Shown here: positions 14,722 through 24,979 of the stretch, piece by piece
Numbering within the stretch: the stretch's first letter is position 1
How the letters are laid out: the number at the start of each line of letters is the position of its first letter
NCBI GenBank assembly: GCA_902463265.1
Contig: CABQEV010000006.1
Coordinates: forward strand, 80,041-144,040
DNA: 64,000 nt
Direction: 5' to 3'
DNA from: UMGS1889 sp900556055
GTDB lineage: Bacteria; Bacillota; Clostridia; Oscillospirales; Ruminococcaceae
The notes under the pieces: generated by a model
Told to the model about the DNA's origin: nothing
What the model saw: only the letters and a program-made list of their open reading frames with translations
Database searches by the model: none
Translations under genes and position numbers: made by a program

Positions 14722-17700
14722 CTATCTGATGAAGATATTTTCGATACCCGCAACAGCAGATATCTGTTCAAGCATGTCCTGTGTTATACAAACTTTATTT
14801 GCATTTTTAGGAGTAATTTTCCTTTTTGACGGTTCAAGACAGAACACGGCATTTCCGTTTCCGGGATATCCTGCCATTATCTTCACTATCGCATTCGCTT
14901 TTTCCGTATCATTGTCCGATATTCTGATGTAAAGCTTTTTACCATTACACATATTTTTCAGCTCATCTGCCGATATAATGCTGTCCGCAAGCAGCTTAGG
15001 CTCTCCGTCCTTCATTGATATTTTCCCCGAAAAACAGCAAATTACGCCGTTTTCCGCAGGCATTATCAATTCCCTGCACCTTCTGAACAATTCAGAAAAT
15101 ATGATACATTCCATAGTCCCTGTCTTATCTTCTGCATTGGCAAAAGCCATCTCGGAACCGTTTTTGGCGGTGTAAAACTTTACACCTTGACACTCTGCTA
15201 TAAATGAAACCTTCATTCCGTCCGCACTGTTCTGCATTGCTGAGCATTTTGCAGTTATTTCAGCTATCGTATTCAGCCTTAATGCATGCCTGTAAATGTC
15301 AACCGAATCAAGCGGATGTCCCGAAATATATATGCCTATAATTTCCTTCTCCATTTTAAGCAGCACATCGCGCGGATATTCTTCTTTTTCCTCCAGTTCT
15401 GCATCTGAAGCGGAATTTTCTGTCGGATCTCCGAAGAAATCCATCTGTCCGTCAATATTTTTTCGGACATTATCATGATAATCATCGTAAAGACTTTCGT
15501 AATTTTCGAGAAGCGTACGCCGTGAATGTCCCAATCTGTCGAATGCGCCGCATTTTATAAGGCTTTCAAGCGCTCTTTTGTTGAAATCACGCTCCTGCAT
15601 ACGCCTGCAGAAATCCTGTATCGAGACAAATCTTCCGTCTTTTCGCGCATCCGTTATTGAGGATATAACTCCCCAGCCCACACCCTTCAGTGCAAGCAGT
15701 GCAAAGCGTATAGAACCGTCCGAAACAGTGAAATTTTCCTCGCTCTCATTGATATCGGGCGGGAGAACATGCACCCCTGACGATTCGCAGCAGGATATAT
15801 ATTCAATAAGCTTGCCCGTATTTTCAAGCACGCTTGTCATGAGCGCAGCCATATAATGCGCATAATAATGACATTTAAGATATGCTGTTTCATATGCCAC
15901 GACCGAATATGCAGCCGCATGGGATTTGTTGAATGCATACGATGCAAAGCCCGACATCTCATCAAAGACAGAATTTGCGACATCCTCCGGAACGCCGTTT
16001 TTCATCGATCCGCTGACAAAAATGCTGCGTTCCTTTTCCATTTCTTCGTGCTTTTTCTTTGCCATCGCACGGCGCACAAGATCTGCTCTGCCATATGAAT
16101 AACCCGCCATCTTCCGACATATCTCCATGACCTGCTCCTGATATACTATGCAGCCGCAGGTAACGTCAAGAATGTCCTTCAGTATCGGGTGCGCATAGGT
16201 TATTTTTTCGGGATGTTCACGGTTTTCCAGATATTTAGGGATACTGTCCATCGGTCCGGGGCGATAAAGCGAAAGCGCAGCCGTAAGATCCTCGATCGAA
16301 CGGGGCTTCATTTTTATCAGCACCTGGCGCATTCCCTCGCTCTCGAACTGAAACACTCCCGTCGTATCTCCTTTGGACATCATCTCAAAGGCTTCTGCGT
16401 CATTATCGGGAATTTTATTTATCGAAAAATCAGGCTTTATCCGCTTTATCGCCTTCTCACAGTCGCTTATAACGGTAAGATTGCGCAGTCCCAGAAAATC
16501 CATTTTCAGCAGACCGAGCGATTCAAGAACAGTCATTGTATACTGCGTAACGGGCGAGCCGCCGTCAGCCTTGTAAAGCGGGACATAATCACGCACAGGA
16601 CGGTCGGAAATAACAACTCCCGCAGCATGTGTTGATGCATGGCGCGGCATGCCCTCGAGCTTCATAGCCGCTGCAATTACCTCTCTCACCCGCCTGTCAG
16701 ACTCATAAAGCTCTCTAAGCTCCGCACTTTCGTTCATTGCCTTTTCAAGTGTGACATGGAGTCCGAACGGTATAAGCTTTGTTATTTTGTCCGACAGCTG
16801 ATACGGGACATTCATTACCCTGGCAACGTCCTTCACAGCCGCTTTCGCTGCCATCGTGCCAAATGTTATGATCTGTGCAACACGGTCATCACCATATTTG
16901 CGCACAACATAATCAATGACCTCCTGGCGACGTTCATAACAGAAATCAATATCGAAATCAGGCATAGAAACTCGCTCGGGATTTAAAAATCTCTCAAAAA
17001 GCAGATTATATTTCAGCGGATCTATCCCCGTTATGCCGATGCAGTACGCCGCAAGACTTCCCGCGCCCGATCCTCTTCCGGGACCTACGGGTATGCCGTG
17101 TTCCTTAGCATAGCGGATAAAATCCCATACTATTAAGTAGTAATCGACAAAGCCCATCTGCTTGATGACGGAAAGCTCGTATTCAAGGCGTTTTACAGCT
17201 TTATCGGTCGGCGTGCCGTAACGTTTTTTCAGCCCTTTGAAACACAGTGATGTAAAATATTCCGTGTTATCCGAAACGCCTTCCATAGTAAATTTCGGCA
17301 GCTTGATTTTGCCGAATTCAAATTCGACATTGCACATATCTGCGATTTTTGCGGTATTATCGACCGCTTCGGGACATATCGCAAAGAGCGGACGCATTTC
17401 TTCCTCAGTCTTGATGTAAAATTCATCAGTCGGGAATGCAAGCGGAGAAGGCTCATCAAGCAGCGTATTTGTCTGTATAGCTATCAGCACACGCTGAACG
17501 GACGCATCACCCTTGCGGATATAATGCGCATCATTCGTCGCCGCACATGGGATATCCAGCCTTTCCGCAAGCTTCACAAGCCTCGGAACAAGCCGCTTAT
17601 CATCGGGCGTTCCATGATCCTGAAGCTCAATATAGTAGTTATCCCTGCCGAAAGTATTCTTATAAAACAAAGCCGCCTCCTCGGCAGCCTCCTCATCATT

Positions 17701-18144
17701 ATTCATTATATTTCGCTGGACTTCACCCGCCAGACAGCCTGACAATGCGATAAGTCCGCCGCTGTATTTTGAGATAAGCTCTCTGTCTATCCTCGGCTTA
17801 TTGTAAAATCCCTCTGTATATCCGTAAGAAACAAGCTTTATGAGATTTTCATAGCCTTTGTTATCCTTGCAGAGCAGCACAAGATGATAGGGCTTGTCGT
17901 CCTGACCATGCACCTTATCAAAACGGCTCCTTCGTGCGACATAGACCTCGCAGCCGATTATCGGCTTTATCCCCTGCTTTTTACATTCCTTGTAAAACTC
18001 GACTGCGCCGTACATAACTCCGTGATCGGTGATCGCCGCAGCTGTCTGTCCGATGGATTTCACATAGGCAGGCAGTTCCTTTATGCGGCAGGCACCGTCA
18101 AGCAGACTGTATTCGGTATGAAGATGCAGATGCACAAATCCCAA
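14722..18144 (-). CDS. dnaE: DNA polymerase III alpha subunit (DnaE)
   Basis: The 1140-residue replicative polymerase has an N-terminal PHP domain (FVHLHLHTEYSLLDGACRI, AITDHGVMYGAVEFYKEC), the palm with GPGRGSGAGSLAAYCIGI and the catalytic acidic cluster SMPDFDIDFCYERR, the MPRHASTHAAGVVIS segment, and C-terminal helix-hairpin-helix (FALLALKGVGWGVISSI) and OB parts. In Firmicutes DnaE works beside PolC. The frame opens at a GTG (18153) that belongs to the ribosome site GAGAGGTG; a TTG at 18144, six bases after it, gives the usual N-terminus MGFVHLH. It starts two bases after the whiA stop. Confidence 0.95.
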   Translation of the reverse strand: MGFVHLHLHTEYSLLDGACRIKELPAYVKSIGQTAAAITDHGVMYGAVEFYKECKKQGIKPIIGCEVYVARRSRFDKVHGQDDKPYHLVLLCKDNKGYENLIKLVSYGYTEGFYNKPRIDRELISKYSGGLIALSGCLAGEVQRNIMNNDEEAAEEAALFYKNTFGRDNYYIELQDHGTPDDKRLVPRLVKLAERLDIPCAATNDAHYIRKGDASVQRVLIAIQTNTLLDEPSPLAFPTDEFYIKTEEEMRPLFAICPEAVDNTAKIADMCNVEFEFGKIKLPKFTMEGVSDNTEYFTSLCFKGLKKRYGTPTDKAVKRLEYELSVIKQMGFVDYYLIVWDFIRYAKEHGIPVGPGRGSGAGSLAAYCIGITGIDPLKYNLLFERFLNPERVSMPDFDIDFCYERRQEVIDYVVRKYGDDRVAQIITFGTMAAKAAVKDVARVMNVPYQLSDKITKLIPFGLHVTLEKAMNESAELRELYESDRRVREVIAAAMKLEGMPRHASTHAAGVVISDRPVRDYVPLYKADGGSPVTQYTMTVLESLGLLKMDFLGLRNLTVISDCEKAIKRIKPDFSINKIPDNDAEAFEMMSKGDTTGVFQFESEGMRQVLIKMKPRSIEDLTAALSLYRPGPMDSIPKYLENREHPEKITYAHPILKDILDVTCGCIVYQEQVMEICRKMAGYSYGRADLVRRAMAKKKHEEMEKERSIFVSGSMKNGVPEDVANSVFDEMSGFASYAFNKSHAAAYSVVAYETAYLKCHYYAHYMAALMTSVLENTGKLIEYISCCESSGVHVLPPDINESEENFTVSDGSIRFALLALKGVGWGVISSITDARKDGRFVSIQDFCRRMQERDFNKRALESLIKCGAFDRLGHSRRTLLENYESLYDDYHDNVRKNIDGQMDFFGDPTENSASDAELEEKEEYPRDVLLKMEKEIIGIYISGHPLDSVDIYRHALRLNTIAEITAKCSAMQNSADGMKVSFIAECQGVKFYTAKNGSEMAFANAEDKTGTMECIIFSELFRRCRELIMPAENGVICCFSGKISMKDGEPKLLADSIISADELKNMCNGKKLYIRISDNDTEKANAIVKIMAGYPGNGNAVFCLEPSKRKITPKNANKVCITQDMLEQISAVAGIENIFIR

Positions 18145-18145
18145 G

Positions 18146-19111
18146 TCATTCACCTCTCATATTTTCCGCCAGCTCGGGGTATTCCTCACGCAGCTTTTCT
18201 GCTATCTCGGAGATCTTTTTCAGCCTATGATTTATGCCGGAACGTCCGAGAGGCTTGGAAAGCAGCTCGCCAAGCTCTTTCAGCGAAAATTCGGGATTAT
18301 CCATTCTGACGATCGCCATTTCATAAAGATCGGGAGAAAGCGTGTCCAGCCCGACCGCCTTATCAATGAAAAGTATGTCCTCTATCTGCTTTTCAGCCGC
18401 CTTTATTATGCGGTCGATGTTCGCAGAATCGCAGTTTGCCAGCCTGTTTGCCTTGTTGCGGACATCTTTAAGTATCTTGACATTCATAAGCTCGAGCGAA
18501 CAGTTTGTTGCGCCCATTATTGTCAGCAGATCCTCGATAGTCTCGCTGCCCTTTATGTACAGCACATACGCACCCTTGCGCTGAGTGGTTTTCGCCGCAA
18601 TGCCCATTGACATCAGCATATCCGAAAGATCGCCGCACAGCTCTTCATATGGTATGACAAATTCAAGATGATATTCCTTATTCGGGTCAATAATGCTTCC
18701 GCATGATAAAAATGCGCCCGAAAGGAATGCAAAAAGATTGTTGTGATTTATGACTTCGTCCTGTATTCGGTGGATAAGGCTGCGGCTGGATATCCTGAAA
18801 CGATAGATTATCTCCTCCCTGTCGCTGCTGTTTTCTATTGACAGCGCATATAGGACAGTATTGTTTTTCTTTACCGTTTCCGTCACGGTGACTACATTCT
18901 TCTTTCCGAGAAGATCCTCAGTCAGAGATATAAATGTATCCGCAACGAGCTTGTTTTCCGTCTGGAATATGATATTCTCCGCCGAAAAATGCTTGCAGAA
19001 AAGTATCATTCCGTATAAACACGCATATTTTTTATCGCTGTCAGTCAGATGCTGAGTCAGTTCCTTTTTTACCTCAAAGGAAAAAGACTCGTTCTTTTCA
19101 GCTGTACTCAT
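18146..19111 (-). CDS. whiA: WhiA, sporulation/division regulator
   Basis: The 321-residue product has the WhiA plan: an N-terminal LAGLIDADG-homing-endonuclease-like fold (FLSGAFLSCGSIIDPNKEYHLEF) and a C-terminal helix-turn-helix (SLKELGELLSKPLGRSGINHRLKKI). WhiA is a DNA-binding protein tied to cell division and chromosome segregation. A GTG at 19117 overlaps the ribosome site, so the ATG at 19111 is chosen. The usual neighbour yvcK/glmR between rapZ and whiA is missing here. Confidence 0.95.
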   Translation of the reverse strand: MSTAEKNESFSFEVKKELTQHLTDSDKKYACLYGMILFCKHFSAENIIFQTENKLVADTFISLTEDLLGKKNVVTVTETVKKNNTVLYALSIENSSDREEIIYRFRISSRSLIHRIQDEVINHNNLFAFLSGAFLSCGSIIDPNKEYHLEFVIPYEELCGDLSDMLMSMGIAAKTTQRKGAYVLYIKGSETIEDLLTIMGATNCSLELMNVKILKDVRNKANRLANCDSANIDRIIKAAEKQIEDILFIDKAVGLDTLSPDLYEMAIVRMDNPEFSLKELGELLSKPLGRSGINHRLKKISEIAEKLREEYPELAENMRGE

Positions 19112-19113
19112 TG

Positions 19114-19977
19114 TCACCTGTCCTTTGTAATATCCTTATGGCAGATCCTTGCCTTTATCCCCTTTTCGCACAGATGCTTGAACATAGCCTCCGCAAATGT
19201 TACCGAGCGATGCTTGCCGCCCGTGCAGCCGAACGCTATGACAAGCTGGCACTTTCCCTCATGCAGATAAAGCGGTATAAGAAAATCTATGAGATCGGTA
19301 AGCTTTGCAAGCAGCTGCTGCGACTGTTCAAACGACAGCACATAATCGCTTACGCAGCTTTCAAGTCCCGTATGCTGCTTCAGGTCGGGAACATAATACG
19401 GATTTGGCAGGCATCTTACGTCAAATACAAGATCCGCATCACGGCAGTAGCCATATTTGAATCCGAATGACATGACCTTCACTATCATGGAATCCGACGC
19501 ATTTTCAAGGAACAGCAGCTTGATATTTTCTTTCAGCTGACCTATCGACATATCCGATGTATCTATGTAATAATTTGCAGCAGCCCTGAGCGAAAGCAGT
19601 ATCTCACGCTCATATTTTATCGCCCTGGACATACTTCCATGCGCCGATTCATCAAGCGGATGCTTCCTTCTTGTTTCCTTGTAGCGCTTGCACAGCACTT
19701 CATCGCTTGCATCAAGGAAAAGGATATTGACCTCAATACCCTGCTGCTTGACGATCTCAAGGCTTTTGTCAAGCTCGAAGAACATTTCTCCGCCTCTTAT
19801 ATCGACAACTATTGCTATTTTATCAAGCTGTCCGCCCGACTGCATGCAGATATCCACAAACTTTGATATAAGCTGCGGAGGCATATTATCCACGCAGTAA
19901 AAGCCTATATCCTCAAGAGCGTCAACAGCGCCCGATTTCCCCGAGCCGGACATACCCGTAACTATCAGAAACTGCAT
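19114..19977 (-). CDS. rapZ: RapZ/YvcJ nucleotide-binding protein
   Basis: The 287-residue protein has a Walker A motif at the very N-terminus (VTGMSGSGKSGAVDALEDIGF) and the conserved C-terminal GCTGGKHRSVTFAEAM. RapZ-family proteins hydrolyse nucleotides and in enterobacteria guide RNase E to GlmZ; in Firmicutes (YvcJ) they are linked to competence and cell-wall metabolism. AAAGGA nine bases before the ATG at 19977 sets the start; the murB stop overlaps the upstream ribosome site. Confidence 0.95.
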   Translation of the reverse strand: MQFLIVTGMSGSGKSGAVDALEDIGFYCVDNMPPQLISKFVDICMQSGGQLDKIAIVVDIRGGEMFFELDKSLEIVKQQGIEVNILFLDASDEVLCKRYKETRRKHPLDESAHGSMSRAIKYEREILLSLRAAANYYIDTSDMSIGQLKENIKLLFLENASDSMIVKVMSFGFKYGYCRDADLVFDVRCLPNPYYVPDLKQHTGLESCVSDYVLSFEQSQQLLAKLTDLIDFLIPLYLHEGKCQLVIAFGCTGGKHRSVTFAEAMFKHLCEKGIKARICHKDITKDR

Positions 19978-19991
19978 ATTCCCATATCCTT

Positions 19992-20906
19992 TCACTTAAT
20001 GATAACGGGTTCACATTCAAGAGTATAGCCCGTTTTTTCGTACACTTCTTTTTTTACAATGTCAATAAGCTGCATAAGGTCGCTGTATGCTGCGCCGCCC
20101 TTGTTGACGATAAATCCTGCATGCTTGGTGCTTACCTCAGCCCCGCCGACAGACCGTCCTTTAAGTCCGCACCGGTCTATCAGAAGAGATGCGTAGCTGC
20201 CTTCGGGACGCTTGAATGTGCTTCCCGCACTCGGATATTCAAGCGGCTGCTTTTCTCTGCGGCGGCTCATAAGATCGTCCATCTTCGCTTTTATCTCGGA
20301 CTTTTCACCGCTCTGCAAAGCAAAATCCGCTGAAATTATTATCATATCGCTGCCGCTGAAAATGCTTTTTCTGTACGACATTTCCAGCTCATCACTGCCG
20401 AATTCACGGACAGTTCCGTCGGGACATACCGCCCTGACGCTCCTGATAACATCCTTTGTTTCCCCGCCGTAAGCACCGGCATTCATGTACACCGCACCGC
20501 CGACAGAACCCGGGATACCGTAAGCGAACTCCAGTCCAGAAAGGCTGTTTTCCGCAGCCTTGACCGCAAGACGTGTAAATGATGCGCCTGCACCAGCCGA
20601 AACTATATTCCCGCTGACATTGATATCAGAAAGCTTTTCGCCGAAAACAAATACTATCCCGCTTATCTTTCCGTCCGAAACGATAAGGTTTGAACCCTTG
20701 CCGAAGATATAAAACGGTATACCCTCGCTGCGGCATTTCATCGGCAGCTTACAGCATGACTCTTCACTGTCAAGCACGATGACCCCGTCACATACGCCGC
20801 CTATCTTAAATGATGTGTAGCCTTTGAGAGACTCGTTTCTGCGCACTTCGCAGCCAAGCTCCCCCGCAGCAGAAAATACGCTTTCAAGTCTGTCCGAAAA
20901 ATTCAT
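19992..20906 (-). CDS. murB: UDP-N-acetylenolpyruvoylglucosamine reductase
   Basis: The 304-residue FAD enzyme makes UDP-N-acetylmuramate, the second committed step of peptidoglycan synthesis. Visible: SFKIGG near the N-terminus, IFGKGSNLIVSDG (FAD), GIPGSVGGAVYMNAGAYGGE, the catalytic serine segment SYRKSIF and SAGSTFKRPEGSYASLLID. The layout with the YRKS segment fits type II MurB of Firmicutes. It lies 54 bases after the PHP gene. Confidence 0.96.
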   Translation of the reverse strand: MNFSDRLESVFSAAGELGCEVRRNESLKGYTSFKIGGVCDGVIVLDSEESCCKLPMKCRSEGIPFYIFGKGSNLIVSDGKISGIVFVFGEKLSDINVSGNIVSAGAGASFTRLAVKAAENSLSGLEFAYGIPGSVGGAVYMNAGAYGGETKDVIRSVRAVCPDGTVREFGSDELEMSYRKSIFSGSDMIIISADFALQSGEKSEIKAKMDDLMSRRREKQPLEYPSAGSTFKRPEGSYASLLIDRCGLKGRSVGGAEVSTKHAGFIVNKGGAAYSDLMQLIDIVKKEVYEKTGYTLECEPVIIK

Positions 20907-20960
20907 TGCAAACCAACTTTCGTTATGGATTTATAATAAGTGTATTCATCATCTGCCGCT

Positions 20961-21683
20961 TTATTGCAGACCTCTTCCTCTTTTGCTGTTTATGAGATCC
21001 TTCAGCCTGTCCCAGTCAGCGTTGAGTATGAGTGACTTCGGGAATGAGATCTCCTCCAGCATTTTTGCGGACTGAGATACCTCTCCCGTCAGTTCGCAGA
21101 AATGTCCGTCGCTGTTCACAACTATCGGACATTCGACTTTTTTGCATATTTCGGCTATCTTTCGGAAATTATCAAGCGTGCCCTTCCAGAGAATACTGCT
21201 TTCGTTTATCTCGACAAGCTTTCCGCACTCCTTGAATTTGCGTATGCATTTTTCATAATCAAACGGATATGCGACTGTTCCCGGGTGACCGATAACATCG
21301 ACCAGCGGATTTTCTGCGACCTTTAAATATGTGTTCGTTATCTGTTCGTATGTGCCGACAGGGAGCATATCACGGTGAATGGACGCAATTATCCAGTCAA
21401 GTGCCTCACATTCCTTTTCGGGGAAATCTATACCGCCCTCATAGTCGATTATGCTTGATTCCGCACCATATATAATAGTTATTCCCTTGACCTTTCTCGG
21501 AACAGCTTTCTTTATGTTATGGAAATGCCATATATGCGGGGCATCGGTATTTCCCGGGGTATGGTCGGTTATCGCAACCGCTTTCATGCCCTTTTCGGCA
21601 GCGCACGCAGCTATCTCCGAAACAGTTGAAAATCCATGCGTAGATGCGACCGTATGGCAGTGCATATCAGCTTCAATAAACAA
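20961..21683 (-). CDS. PHP-domain phosphatase (YcdX-like)
   Basis: The 240-residue product has the PHP metal motifs in order: DMHCHTVAS, AITDHTPG, SIHRDM, VIGHPG and VNSDGHFC, with an NxH/DxH metal set as in YcdX-type phosphatases. The start is a TTG eight bases after GGAGG. It lies between hprK and murB, 16 bases after the hprK stop, a place often taken by a PHP gene in Clostridia. The substrate is not known. Confidence 0.85.
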   Translation of the reverse strand: MFIEADMHCHTVASTHGFSTVSEIAACAAEKGMKAVAITDHTPGNTDAPHIWHFHNIKKAVPRKVKGITIIYGAESSIIDYEGGIDFPEKECEALDWIIASIHRDMLPVGTYEQITNTYLKVAENPLVDVIGHPGTVAYPFDYEKCIRKFKECGKLVEINESSILWKGTLDNFRKIAEICKKVECPIVVNSDGHFCELTGEVSQSAKMLEEISFPKSLILNADWDRLKDLINSKRGRGLQ

Positions 21684-21699
21684 AATTACTTCCTCCGAA

Positions 21700-22662
21700 T
21701 CAGTAAATATCCCATTTTCTTACGGAATCCTTCTTTTCCATATCAAGTCCGAGATTGTCAAGAAGTTCCTGAGCAGCATTGTATCCCATCTTCTTCTGAC
21801 GGTTGTTCATAGCCGCAACTTCGAGGATAACAGCAAGGTTACGTCCAGGCTTTACGGGGATAACATTGCAGGGGATATTAACGCCGAGGATAGATGTATA
21901 TTCGTTGTCAACGCCCATTCTGTCGTATACCTTTTCGCTGTCCCATGGCTCCAGTTCAACGATCATGTCGATCTTCTCGGTGATCTTGACAGCGCCCATA
22001 CCGAACAGACGGCGTGCATTGATGATGCCGATACCTCTGAGTTCGAGGAAATGACGGATATTTTCGGGAGATGAACCGACAAGGCTTATATTGGAAACAC
22101 GGCGTATCTCAACAGCATCGTCCGCAACAAGGCGGTGACCTCTCTTGATAAGCTCAACTGCAGTTTCACTCTTTCCGACGCCGCTCTCGCCGACAATAAG
22201 CATACCCTCGCCGTAAACCTCGATAAGTACGCCGTGACGTGTTATTCTGGGAGCAAGATTAAGGTTCAGGAATGCGATAAGAGCCGCCATAAAGCTTGAT
22301 GTACTGTCCTTGGAACGAAGCAGCGACACCTCATGCTTCTTTGCAAGATCAAGCATTTCCGGAAAATACGGCAGATCACGGGAAATAATGAGCGCAGGGA
22401 GCTTCTGTGAAAACAGCATTTCAAGACGCTCATATCTCACCTTTTCATCCTCGATCGTTGCGAGATATGCAAACTCCATTTTGCCGACTATCTGTATTCT
22501 TTCGGGATTGAAATACTCGTAAAATCCCATAAGCTGGAGTCCTGGACGGTTTACGTCGGTCTCGCTTATCATTATCTTTTCGGGATCATCGGGAAGATGA
22601 ATGCTTTCAAGGTGAAATTCATCAATTATTTTTTTCAGGGATACTGTAAATTTCTCGGACAT
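21700..22662 (-). CDS. hprK: HPr kinase/phosphorylase
   Basis: The 320-residue enzyme phosphorylates HPr on Ser46 and controls carbon catabolite repression. The P-loop GESGVGKSETAVELI lies at about residue 154 and the HprK signature RGIGIINARRLFGMGAVK follows. An ATG at 22677 lacks a ribosome site; GGAG is nine bases before the ATG at 22662. It heads the operon hprK-PHP-murB-rapZ-whiA-dnaE, behind the promoter at 22718-22746. Confidence 0.96.
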   Translation of the reverse strand: MSEKFTVSLKKIIDEFHLESIHLPDDPEKIMISETDVNRPGLQLMGFYEYFNPERIQIVGKMEFAYLATIEDEKVRYERLEMLFSQKLPALIISRDLPYFPEMLDLAKKHEVSLLRSKDSTSSFMAALIAFLNLNLAPRITRHGVLIEVYGEGMLIVGESGVGKSETAVELIKRGHRLVADDAVEIRRVSNISLVGSSPENIRHFLELRGIGIINARRLFGMGAVKITEKIDMIVELEPWDSEKVYDRMGVDNEYTSILGVNIPCNVIPVKPGRNLAVILEVAAMNNRQKKMGYNAAQELLDNLGLDMEKKDSVRKWDIY

Positions 22663-22717
22663 AGCCTCAGACTCCATTCTGTTTGACGTTGTATTTGCCG
22701 TACAAGCATATATGTCT

Positions 22718-22746
22718 ATTATACATTACTTTTTTCAATTTTTCAA
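22718..22746 (-). promoter_or_regulatory. Promoter of the hprK-dnaE operon
   Basis: TTGAAA (22741-22746) and TATAAT (22718-22723) on the minus strand, 17 bases apart. Confidence 0.72.
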
Positions 22747-22798
22747 GTATTATTGAAAAATTTACATAGATAACTATCAAAAAAATTCATGATAATTA

Positions 22799-22827
22799 TT
22801 GCTTTTTTACAAACCGTATGATACAAT
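22799..22827 (+). promoter_or_regulatory. Promoter of the CBM2-like/GH5 gene
   Basis: TTGCTT (22799-22804) and TACAAT (22822-22827), 17 bases apart, about 31 bases before the GTG start. The match at -35 is weak. Confidence 0.55.
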
Positions 22828-22858
22828 AAAATTATATTTGATATTTGGAAGTGATTTT

Positions 22859-24940
22859 GTGGAACATAACAGAAAAAGCATTTTATCAAGACTTCTTGCA
22901 CTGACAGCGGCCGCAGTCATGTCCTCGGCTATGCTGACAGGCTGTTCCGACAGCAAGGATAACGACACATCTCAGGCATCCGAAACATCCTCGGTATCGG
23001 AAACAACAGCATCGGAAACAGCTGAGGAAACAACCGCAGCCGATGTTTTCGGCAGCGATTATGACCCGTTTGCGGAGGATTATGACCCATACGGCGAGGG
23101 CATTTCAAAGCCGGCTGCAAAGCCTGCCGATACGATCTCAGCAGATACCGAAAGCAATGCCGAAGCAACAGATGACAGTACCGCCGAAATAACCGCAAAG
23201 CCTGCCGAAACGACATCATCACCCGCCGTGACCGATGCACCGAAGCAGACAGAAGCAAAGCCCGCCGAACAGAAATCAGGCGGAGCATCTGCCGAAGTAT
23301 CTTCCGACAAAAATGTGACCGTTGAGATAAAGCAGTCAAACGGCTGGGAAAGCGGCTCGGACAAATTTGCCCAGTTTGACATCATCGTGACCAACAACGG
23401 CGACAAATCATACGGTTCATGGAGCGTGACATTCAAAACTGCCAAAAACGCATCTATCGAGCAGAGCTGGAACTGCGGACTTGAAGTTTCGGGCGGAAAC
23501 GGCTCGGCATCTCCCGTTGAATTCAACTCCGTGCTTGAACCCGGACAGAGTGTGAACTGCGGATTTATCCTGAAAAATCCCGGCACTGTTGACTCATCGT
23601 CCGCACAGCTGAAGCTTTACAAGGGTGCATCTCAGTCGGGCAGCCAGACATCGGGATCAAGCGGAAATCAGAGCGCATCGACAGTCGGAAACAACAGCGC
23701 ACCCGTGGCCGCTGCCAAAGACGTTCCCGCACCGTCAACGGACGACTGGCTCTCAGTCAAGAACGGAAAGATCGTTGACAGCAGCGGCAAGGAAGTATGG
23801 CTGACAGGTGTCAACTGGTTCGGCTACAACACAGGAACAAACACCTTCGACGGTCTTTGGGCGTGCGACCTGAACACATCTCTCGCAGCCATCGCCGATC
23901 ATGGATTTAATCTGCTGAGAGTGCCTATATCTACCGAGCTTATCAAGCAGTGGTCAAACGGCGAATATCCCACGGCAAATTTCAATCAGGCAACAAATTC
24001 CTATCTTGTGGGCATGAACAGCCTTGAAATATTCGATTATGTTGTCGGTCAGTGCCGTGCAAACGGAATAAAGATCATGATCGACATTCACAGTGCAAAG
24101 ACCGATGCATCGGGACATATGAAAAACGTATGGTACGAGGGAAATATCACCGAAGCGGATTACATAAATGCACTCGGCTGGATCGCCAAAAGATACGCAA
24201 ATGACGATACTATCATTGCATATGACCTGAAAAACGAGCCGCACGGCAAGCCGAACGAAAATCCCCGTGCAGTATGGAACAGCAGCAAATCCGCCGACAA
24301 CTGGAAGTATATCGCAGAAAAGGCTGCAATGTCTGTGCTGAAAAACAATTCCAACGCTCTTATTATGGTTGAGGGAATTGAAATTTATCCCAAGGACATA
24401 AAAACAAACGGAGATTTTGCCTCAAAGAACGACAGCGATTACTATTATAATTGGTGGGGCGGAAATCTCAGAGGCGTTAAGGATCACCCCATTGACCTCG
24501 GAAAATATCAGAACAAGCTGGTTTATTCGCCGCATGATTACGGCCCCGCAGTATATCAGCAGCCGTGGTTCAAGGGCAATTACACATTCGACAGCTTATA
24601 TAAGGACTGCTGGTACGACAACTGGTTCTTCATTCAGAAAGAAGGCATAGCTCCCCTTCTTATCGGCGAATGGGGCGGCTATATGACGCAGCCGAATCTC
24701 AAATGGATGACCTATATGCGCCAGCTCATCAAGGAAAACAGGATCAACCACACCTTCTGGTGCTTCAATGCAAACTCCGGCGATACAGGCGGACTTGTCA
24801 AGGACGATTTCACCACATGGGACACAGAAAAGTATAATTTTGTAAAGGAGGTTCTCTGGCAGCAGGACGGCAAATTCGTGGGTCTTGACCACAAGATCCC
24901 CCTCGGCAAAAACGGGATCACGCTTTCGGAGGCAAATTAA
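22859..24940 (+). CDS. Lipoprotein endoglucanase: CBM2-like module plus GH5
   Basis: The 693-residue product starts at GTG (GGAAGTG upstream). A signal peptide ends in the lipobox LTGC with Cys29, so it should be tethered outside the membrane. A Ser/Thr/Glu/Pro-rich linker (residues 30-145) leads to a CBM2-like module (about 150-260, with [20 protein letters not shown] and [11 protein letters not shown]), a second linker and a GH5 barrel (about 290-660). The GH5 acid/base is Glu460 (DLKNEP) and the nucleophile Glu604 (LLIGEWGG). It probably cuts cellulose or a related beta-glucan. No dockerin is present. It is monocistronic, convergent with the LysR gene. Confidence 0.9.
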   Translation: MEHNRKSILSRLLALTAAAVMSSAMLTGCSDSKDNDTSQASETSSVSETTASETAEETTAADVFGSDYDPFAEDYDPYGEGISKPAAKPADTISADTESNAEATDDSTAEITAKPAETTSSPAVTDAPKQTEAKPAEQKSGGASAEVSSDKNVTVEIKQSNGWESGSDKFAQFDIIVTNNGDKSYGSWSVTFKTAKNASIEQSWNCGLEVSGGNGSASPVEFNSVLEPGQSVNCGFILKNPGTVDSSSAQLKLYKGASQSGSQTSGSSGNQSASTVGNNSAPVAAAKDVPAPSTDDWLSVKNGKIVDSSGKEVWLTGVNWFGYNTGTNTFDGLWACDLNTSLAAIADHGFNLLRVPISTELIKQWSNGEYPTANFNQATNSYLVGMNSLEIFDYVVGQCRANGIKIMIDIHSAKTDASGHMKNVWYEGNITEADYINALGWIAKRYANDDTIIAYDLKNEPHGKPNENPRAVWNSSKSADNWKYIAEKAAMSVLKNNSNALIMVEGIEIYPKDIKTNGDFASKNDSDYYYNWWGGNLRGVKDHPIDLGKYQNKLVYSPHDYGPAVYQQPWFKGNYTFDSLYKDCWYDNWFFIQKEGIAPLLIGEWGGYMTQPNLKWMTYMRQLIKENRINHTFWCFNANSGDTGGLVKDDFTTWDTEKYNFVKEVLWQQDGKFVGLDHKIPLGKNGITLSEAN

Positions 24941-24946
24941 TAAAAG

Positions 24947-24979
24947 CAGCGGCTTTGACCATCTCAAAGCCGCTGTTTT
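24947..24979. terminator. Bidirectional terminator between the GH5 and LysR genes
   Basis: A 12-bp perfect stem (24947-24958 and 24964-24975) with a five-base loop, flanked by A-run on the left and T-run on the right; it can serve both converging genes. Confidence 0.8.

Noticed and set aside
22859..24940. A cellulosomal enzyme with a dockerin
   Set aside because: The protein ends soon after the GH5 barrel, with no paired calcium-binding dockerin repeat; it has a lipobox instead.
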